DNA of 64,000 nt, from contig JAEZRM010000002.1 of assembly GCA_023412805.1 (NCBI GenBank), positions 1-64,000 on the forward strand, read 5' to 3'. Below the pieces are notes generated by a model that made no database searches, had not been told where the DNA came from, and saw only the letters and a list, made by a program, of their open reading frames with translations. Every line of letters starts with the position of its first letter. Position 1 is the stretch's first letter. Positions 59,042-64,000 of the stretch are shown piece by piece. The position numbers and the translations under genes were made by a program. This DNA is from Pseudomonadota bacterium (GTDB taxonomy: Bacteria; Pseudomonadota; Alphaproteobacteria; Rhizobiales; Hyphomicrobiaceae).

Positions 59042-60064
59042 CTAGGCAGTCACGGCCGGCGCCAGAGCGGCGATCTTGCCCACGGTGTCGGCGGTCCTGA
59101 GGCACCGCACGCGATGGCCGCTGCCGAGGTCGACGGGCTCCGGCACCGTCGTCCGGCACGTGTCGGCGGCGAGTGCGCAGCGCGGGGCGAAAGCACAACC
59201 CGGCGGCAGATTGGCGAGATCGGGCGGGCTCCCCGGAATTGCCGGCAGACGGTGACCTTCGAGCCGGCCGCCATGAGCGCGCGTCGACAGGAGGCCGATC
59301 GTGTAGGGATGACGCGGCGCACGAATGACATCGCGCACCGTGCCCGTCTCGACAATGCGCCCCGCATACATGACCGCAATGCGATCCGCCACCTCGACCG
59401 CGACCGAGATGTCGTGCGTGACGAAGATCATCGACAACCCGAGCTCGCGCTGCAATTCGCGCAGCAGCAGCAGAACCTGCACCTGCACCGTGGCATCGAG
59501 CGCCGTTGTCGGCTCATCGGCCAGCAGAATGCGCGGCTTGCTCGAAAGCGCGAGCGCGATCATCGCGCGCTGCCGCATGCCGCCCGACATCTCGTGCGGA
59601 TAGGCTTGCAAACGCCGCTCCGGGCTCGGGATACGCACGAGCGTCAGCATCTCCAGCGCACGCTTGCGCGCGTCTGCCGCCGAGATCTTCTCGTGATTGC
59701 GCACGGCCTCGGCAATCTGCTCGCCGACCGTATAGACCGGATCCATGGCCAGCATGGGCTCCTGGAAAACCATCGACACGGTCTTGCCGCGGAAATTCTC
59801 GAGTGCGCGACCTTCCAGCGTCGTGACGTCCACCCCCTCGACCTTGATGCTGCCCTCGATGCGCGAGCGCTTCGGTGGGTGCAGGCGCAGGATCGAGCGC
59901 AGCGTCACGCTCTTGCCGGAGCCTGACTCGCCAAGAAGTGCAATCACCTCACCGCGTCCGAGCGCGAGATCGACACCGTCCAGCGCCCGCACTGGCTTGG
60001 GCCCGCTACCGAAGGTGACGGTCAGGCCGCGAATATCGAGGACCGGATCGCTCGGGGCGTTCAT
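59042..60064 (-). CDS. Oligopeptide/nickel-type ABC importer ATPase (DppD/OppD-like)
   Basis: A 340-residue ATPase: Walker A GESGSGKSVTLR, signature MSGGMRQRAMIALALSSKPR, Walker B ILLADEPTTALDATV, His loop FVTHDISVAVE. The C-terminal Opp/Dpp extension with the Cys cluster (PPGCAFAPRCALAADTC) is present. The ATG at 60064 has GGAGA upstream; the frame before it overlaps the neighbouring ATPase. It pairs with the DppF-like ATPase to drive the two permeases. It ends about 75 bases before the racemase start. Confidence 0.92.
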   Translation of the reverse strand: MNAPSDPVLDIRGLTVTFGSGPKPVRALDGVDLALGRGEVIALLGESGSGKSVTLRSILRLHPPKRSRIEGSIKVEGVDVTTLEGRALENFRGKTVSMVFQEPMLAMDPVYTVGEQIAEAVRNHEKISAADARKRALEMLTLVRIPSPERRLQAYPHEMSGGMRQRAMIALALSSKPRILLADEPTTALDATVQVQVLLLLRELQRELGLSMIFVTHDISVAVEVADRIAVMYAGRIVETGTVRDVIRAPRHPYTIGLLSTRAHGGRLEGHRLPAIPGSPPDLANLPPGCAFAPRCALAADTCRTTVPEPVDLGSGHRVRCLRTADTVGKIAALAPAVTA

Positions 60065-60083
60065 TGAACTTTCTCCGCGTGCA

Positions 60084-61136
60084 TCAGGCGGCGGCCCTGC
60101 TGTGACCGGATGTGGGATCGACCATGTGGCACGCCGCGAGGTGGCCCGCACCGCATGCCGTGAGTGCGGGTGTCTTTGCCGAACAGACCGCCTCTGCCAT
60201 GACGCAGCGCGTGTGGAAGCGGCAACCCGGCGGTGGATCGATCGGGTTCGGCGGATCGCCCGCGAGCGGCGCCTCCATGGTGCGCTCGTCCGGGTTCATG
60301 GAAAGCATCGAGCCGAGCAGCGCCGTCGTGTAGGGGTGGCGCCCGCCGGTGTAGAGCGCGTCGGTCGGGCCGATTTCGGCAACGCGGCCGAGATACATCA
60401 CCATCACGCGATTGGCGATGAAGCGCACAACTTCGAGATCGTGACTGATGAAAACGTACGTGAGGCCGATCTCGTCCTTGAGATCGAGCAGGAGATTGAG
60501 CACCTGCGCCTCGACGGACTTGTCCAGAGCCGAGACGGCCTCGTCGAGAATGATGACTTTGGGCTCGAGCGCGAGCGCGCGCGCGATATTCACACGCTGG
60601 CGCTGGCCGCCGGAGAGTTCATGCGGATAGCGGCCCGCGAAGCGGCGCGGATCGAGGCCGACGCGATCGAGCAAGCGGCGCGCGCGGCGGATCGCCTCAC
60701 CGCCCGTGAGCCCATGCACCGTCGGTCCATAGGCGATCGAGTCTTCGACGGTCAGCCGCGGATTGAGCGAGGCATAGCTGTCCTGGAAGACCATCTGTAC
60801 TTGCGAGCGGAAGTCTTTCAGCGAGAGCTCCGGCGTTCCCGGCGCGCGACCATTCAGCAGGACATTGCCGCTGTCCGCCTTGATGAGATTCATGAGCACG
60901 CGTGCGGTCGTGGACTTGCCGCAGCCGGATTCACCGACAATGCCGAGCGTTTCTCCGGGGTAAAGGGAGAAGTTCACGCCGTCAACAGCGCGCACGACGG
61001 CATTGGCGCGCCCTAGCAGTCCCGACTTGATGGGAAAGTGCTTCACGAGTTCGACCGCCTCGAGCAAGGCGTGCGACGGCTCGCCCGCTTTCTGCGTCGC
61101 TGAAGGTGCTGCTGCCAGTGCCGTGTCGCTCGCCAT
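60084..61136 (-). CDS. Oligopeptide-type ABC importer ATPase (DppF/OppF-like)
   Basis: A 350-residue ATPase from the ATG at 61136 (ASDTALAAAPSATQKAGEPS); a longer open frame to 61955 is antisense-phase sequence inside the permease and was discarded. Walker A GIVGESGCGKSTTARVL, signature LSGGQRQRVNIARALALEPK, Walker B VIILDEAVSALDKSVEAQ, and the C-terminal PPGCRFHTRCVMAEAVC cluster of Opp/Dpp ATPases. Spaced two bases from the upstream permease gene and 19 bases from the DppD gene. Confidence 0.93.
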   Translation of the reverse strand: MASDTALAAAPSATQKAGEPSHALLEAVELVKHFPIKSGLLGRANAVVRAVDGVNFSLYPGETLGIVGESGCGKSTTARVLMNLIKADSGNVLLNGRAPGTPELSLKDFRSQVQMVFQDSYASLNPRLTVEDSIAYGPTVHGLTGGEAIRRARRLLDRVGLDPRRFAGRYPHELSGGQRQRVNIARALALEPKVIILDEAVSALDKSVEAQVLNLLLDLKDEIGLTYVFISHDLEVVRFIANRVMVMYLGRVAEIGPTDALYTGGRHPYTTALLGSMLSMNPDERTMEAPLAGDPPNPIDPPPGCRFHTRCVMAEAVCSAKTPALTACGAGHLAACHMVDPTSGHSRAAA

Positions 61137-61138
61137 CG

Positions 61139-62029
61139 CTATGCCTTGATGTCCATGGCCGACCTCAGGCCGTCCGTCAGCAGGTTGAACGAAATCGAGG
61201 TGATGAAGATCATGATGCCGGGCAGCGCGCACAGCATCGGCTGCGTGTAGAGCGCCGTGCGCAGCGTATTCAGCATGAGGCCCCATTCGGGCTCCGGCGG
61301 GCGCACGCCGAGGCCGAGGAAAGAGAGGCCCGAGGCGAGGATCATGGAGACGGCGATAAGGCTCATGGCATAGACGAAGATCGGGCCGAGCACGTTGCCG
61401 AGCACGTGTTTGCGTACGATCGAGATGCCGCCTGCGCCGCTGGCGCGTGCCGCTTCCACATAATCGAGACCGCGCACGCTCGTCGTCACGCTTTCTGCTA
61501 TGCGCGCGATCGGCGGGATGAACACGATCGTCAGTGAGATGAGCCCGTTGACGATGCCGGCGCCCATGGCGCCCGAAAGCGCGATCGCGAGCAGCACGGA
61601 GGGAAAGGCGAAGATGATGTCGATCGTGCGCATGAGTATGCTGTTGACCCATCCGCCGACATAGCCTGCCGTGATGCCGATCGCCGAACCGATGAAGAGC
61701 GCGAAGAACACAGGCGTCACGCCCATGAAGAGCGAAAGCCGCGCGCCGTAGATCAGACGCGAGAGCATATCGCGGCCGAGCTCGTCCGTGCCGAGCCAGT
61801 GCCCCGGCGTGCCGGGCGGTCTGAGGCGCCGGAGCGTCATGCCGCGGAATGGATCGTGCGGCGCGATGTACGGCGCGAGGATGGCAATCAGGATCAGCAG
61901 GACGATCACGCCGAGTGCGATCATGGCCACGGGATCGCGGCGGAAGCGACGCCACACCGTCGACCAGTAGCCGGGCGAGCGCTCGATGGTTGCGTCATCG
62001 ATCATTGCGGGGGCGACGGCTTGGACCAT
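61139..62029 (-). CDS. Oligopeptide-type ABC importer permease (DppC/OppC-like)
   Basis: A 296-residue permease, start at the ATG at 62029 with GGAG eight bases upstream; a further ATG at 62047 would overlap the upstream stop. Six helices, N-terminal OppC_N segment (WRRFRRDPVAMIALGVIVLL), the HPF/LGTDELGRDMLSRLIYGARL signature of DppC proteins, and the EAA loop SVRGLDYVEAARASGAGGIS. Forms the channel with the DppB-like subunit. Confidence 0.93.
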   Translation of the reverse strand: MVQAVAPAMIDDATIERSPGYWSTVWRRFRRDPVAMIALGVIVLLILIAILAPYIAPHDPFRGMTLRRLRPPGTPGHWLGTDELGRDMLSRLIYGARLSLFMGVTPVFFALFIGSAIGITAGYVGGWVNSILMRTIDIIFAFPSVLLAIALSGAMGAGIVNGLISLTIVFIPPIARIAESVTTSVRGLDYVEAARASGAGGISIVRKHVLGNVLGPIFVYAMSLIAVSMILASGLSFLGLGVRPPEPEWGLMLNTLRTALYTQPMLCALPGIMIFITSISFNLLTDGLRSAMDIKA

Positions 62030-62033
62030 GGCG

Positions 62034-62987
62034 TCAGCTCCGGGCAATGCGCGGGTCGATCGCGGTCTGCACCACGTCGACGAGAAGGTTCAGCACGACG
62101 AAGAAGCACGCGAGCACCAGGATCGTGCCCTGCAGCAGCGGCAGATCGCGCTGGAAGATCGCGTCATTGAGGAGGAGGCCGGTGCCCGGCCACGAGAACA
62201 CCGTCTCGATCAGGATCGAGCCGCCGAGAAGATAACCGAGCTGGATGCCCATGACGGCGAGCGCGGTCGGCGCGGCGTTCTTCACGATGTGCTTGAAGAT
62301 GCCGAAGGAGGATGTGCCCTTGGCCTTGAGGCCGGCAATGAACTCCTGCGAGAGGATTTCGGCGACGAGCGCCCGCACCGTGCGCGCGATGATGCCCATC
62401 GGGATAACCGACATCGTGACGGCGGGCAGGATCATGTGGCGGATGTGCGCCCAGTCCCAGACCCAGTTGTCGGAGCCGCCGGGTCCGGCACCGGTCGGCG
62501 GCAGCCAGCCGAGCTGCGCCGAGAAAATGATGACCAGCACCATGCCGAGCCAGTAGTGCGGCACGGAGACGCCGGCGACGGAGATCGCAGAGGCGACTTT
62601 GTCGATCCAGGTATCGCGAAAACTGCCGGCGACGAAGCCGAAGAGACCGCCGAGGACGAAGCCGATGACTGTCGCCAGTGCGGCGAGCATCAGCGTGTTG
62701 GAAACGGCCTTGCTCACCTCGGCGACGACGGGACGGTTCGTGCGAATGGATGTGCCGAGATCACCGCCGAGAGCGCGGCCGAGCCACTTGAGGAATTGCT
62801 CGGTGTAGGGTCGGTCGAAACCGTAGAGCGCCATCATCTGCTGGCGTAGCTGCTCGGACGCGTCCGGCGGCAGCACCGATACCAGCGGATCACCGGGCGC
62901 GAGATGTACGAGGAGGAAGCAGACGATCGCGACACCCAGCATGATGGGCAGGGTATAGATCACCCGCTTGGCGATGTAGGTGAGCAT
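62034..62987 (-). CDS. Oligopeptide-type ABC importer permease (DppB/OppB-like)
   Basis: A 317-residue permease, start ATG at 62987 with GGAGGG upstream. MLTYIAKRVIYTLPIMLGVA is the classical DppB N-terminus, followed by VHLAPGDPLVSVLPPDA and LGTSIRTNRPVVAEVSKAVS, and the EAA loop ILSQEFIAGLKAKGTSSFGI. Six helices. It is separated from the substrate-binding gene by about 85 bases. Confidence 0.93.
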   Translation of the reverse strand: MLTYIAKRVIYTLPIMLGVAIVCFLLVHLAPGDPLVSVLPPDASEQLRQQMMALYGFDRPYTEQFLKWLGRALGGDLGTSIRTNRPVVAEVSKAVSNTLMLAALATVIGFVLGGLFGFVAGSFRDTWIDKVASAISVAGVSVPHYWLGMVLVIIFSAQLGWLPPTGAGPGGSDNWVWDWAHIRHMILPAVTMSVIPMGIIARTVRALVAEILSQEFIAGLKAKGTSSFGIFKHIVKNAAPTALAVMGIQLGYLLGGSILIETVFSWPGTGLLLNDAIFQRDLPLLQGTILVLACFFVVLNLLVDVVQTAIDPRIARS

Positions 62988-63072
62988 CTGGTCCCTCCGT
63001 GGAGCGGGCCGTTGCATCCAGCCCGCTCCACGCTCAAGAAGTTACTCCGTCTGGATCAGCGCGAGCGCGTGC

Positions 63073-64000
63073 TCACTCGACGCTGACCGTCGCGAGATCG
63101 ACGAACCAGCTCTTCGGCTGCACGAGGCCCTTCACCTTCGAACTGATGGCGCGCGGACCGACATCGTGGGCAACCCACAGGAAGGGTGCTTCCTCGACGA
63201 TGCGGGCGTGCAGATTTGCGAGCGCCGCGTCGCGATCCTTGTCGGCGAACGAAGTGCGAGCCTTGGCGATCAGGTCATCGAGCTCGGGGCTCGTGAAGTA
63301 GCCCCAATTGTTCGAGACCGGCGGAACGGTTTTCGACGACGTGAAGCGCACCATGGCGAAGAACGGATCCATGGCCGCGAACGTCACGTTCGTTGCGTGC
63401 GCGCCACGCGAACCGGGGTCCTTGGCACCCTGGCGCCAGTTCGTGAAGAGGGCGTTCCACTCGATCACGTCCAGCTCGACGTCGAAGAAGCATTCCTTCA
63501 GCGCCTGCTGGAGGAACTCGTTCATCGGCACCGGCTGCATCTGACCGGAACCCGAAGCCGAGGTGATCGTCTTCACCTTGAGCGGCTTGTTGGGGCCGTA
63601 GCCGGCTTCCGTCATGAGCTTCTTGGCAGCCGCGAGGTCATATTTGATGTCGAACTTCGGATTGCCCCACCAGGGATGACCCGGCGGCACCGTGCCCTTC
63701 GGCACTTCCATCAGGCCGTTGAGGGCTGTCTTCAGCTCTTCACGGTTCACGCAGAGGTTGGCGGCGTGACGCACGCGCTTGTCGAGCCAGGGCGAGCCTT
63801 CAGCGAAGGAAAACTGCCAAGGCCACACATGCGGCTGAGCGTTTGCCTTGATCGTGAAGCCCTTGGACTTGATCACATCGATCGCGTCGGGCGCCGGATT
63901 CTCGATCCAGTCGACCTGCCCCGAGAGAAGAGCCGCCGTGCGTGCGTTGGCCTCCGGCATGGGCAGAAGCACGACGCGGTCGACCTTCGGTACGCGCTTG
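63073..64000 (-). CDS. ABC importer substrate-binding protein, family 5 (cut by window edge)
   Basis: The C-terminal 309 residues of a family 5 extracellular solute-binding protein: VDWIENPAPDAIDVIKSKGF, VRHAANLCVNREELKTALNG, PPGHPWWGNPKFDIKYDLAA with AKKLMTEAGYGPNKPLKV and VAHDVGPRAISSKVKGLVQP near the end. The N-terminus with signal peptide lies beyond 64000. It is the first visible gene of the importer operon. Peptides, nickel-chelates or other oligomers are known ligands of the family; no specificity can be read here. Confidence 0.9.
   Translation of the reverse strand, partial: KRVPKVDRVVLLPMPEANARTAALLSGQVDWIENPAPDAIDVIKSKGFTIKANAQPHVWPWQFSFAEGSPWLDKRVRHAANLCVNREELKTALNGLMEVPKGTVPPGHPWWGNPKFDIKYDLAAAKKLMTEAGYGPNKPLKVKTITSASGSGQMQPVPMNEFLQQALKECFFDVELDVIEWNALFTNWRQGAKDPGSRGAHATNVTFAAMDPFFAMVRFTSSKTVPPVSNNWGYFTSPELDDLIAKARTSFADKDRDAALANLHARIVEEAPFLWVAHDVGPRAISSKVKGLVQPKSWFVDLATVSVE

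Noticed and set aside
61137..61955. Extension of the DppF-like ATPase frame upstream of 61136
   Set aside because: The extension is an Arg/His-rich reading of the permease gene in another phase; a clear ATG starts the conserved part.

Overview
This window looks like part of a high-GC alphaproteobacterial chromosome, most likely of the order Hyphomicrobiales. The strongest evidence is a complete general stress response core (NepR anti-sigma factor, EcfG sigma factor, PhyR response regulator, HWE-family kinase) at 53.7-57.8 kb, a layout restricted to Alphaproteobacteria. The genus cannot be fixed from sequence reading alone.

Left part, 1-32.69 kb: an accessory region ending at a tRNA-Asn gene (32689-32763) whose 3' end faces it. 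It holds, in order: the 5' tip of an IS3-type transposase; two head-to-head gene remnants (D5/NrS-1-like helicase and a nuclease-like fragment); an arsenic resistance module (acr3 and arsC divergent from arsR, an arsO-like flavoprotein and two tandem MFS transporters) followed by a serine resolvase; an IS66-type TnpA; a type I secretion locus with a 2229-residue animal-type heme peroxidase carrying RTX repeats, its ABC exporter, a second RTX protein and the HlyD-type adaptor; a divergent response regulator/histidine kinase pair; and a plasmid-like segment with a partition locus (parA broken by an amber codon and a frameshift), GCTTTACA repeats, a broken SRAP gene, a hydratase-like gene, a stand-alone DNA ligase, several small hypotheticals and a thermonuclease-like protein.

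Middle part, 32.8-43.2 kb: ordinary chromosomal genes. There is a secreted protein of unknown function; an acyl-CoA cluster (NDP-forming acyl-CoA synthetase, DUF35 protein, thiolase-like protein, cyclase-family hydrolase); a universal stress protein; a phosphotransferase/acyl-CoA dehydrogenase pair; and the murein endopeptidase MepA.

Stress region, 43.6-58.2 kb: many small envelope or stress proteins (PRC-barrel, CsbD, DUF1328, DUF883, a 26-residue membrane peptide, a 93-residue acidic protein), an AI-2E family permease, a ClpP-fold protease, a degenerate GTPase-like membrane protein, two HWE-type kinases and the nepR-ecfG-phyR core. Six sites match GGAAC-N16/17-CGTT, the known EcfG promoter pattern, exactly, each upstream of a gene here. 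Three more are near matches. The region therefore reads as a physically clustered general stress regulon around its own regulators. A glycosyltransferase pseudogene lies inside it.

Right end, 58.2-64 kb: an Asp/Glu-racemase-family gene and a peptide/nickel-type ABC importer operon (substrate-binding protein cut by the window edge, two permeases, two ATPases), all on the minus strand.

The two parts most worth attention are the RTX-peroxidase type I secretion locus with its adjacent two-component pair, and the clustered EcfG regulon.
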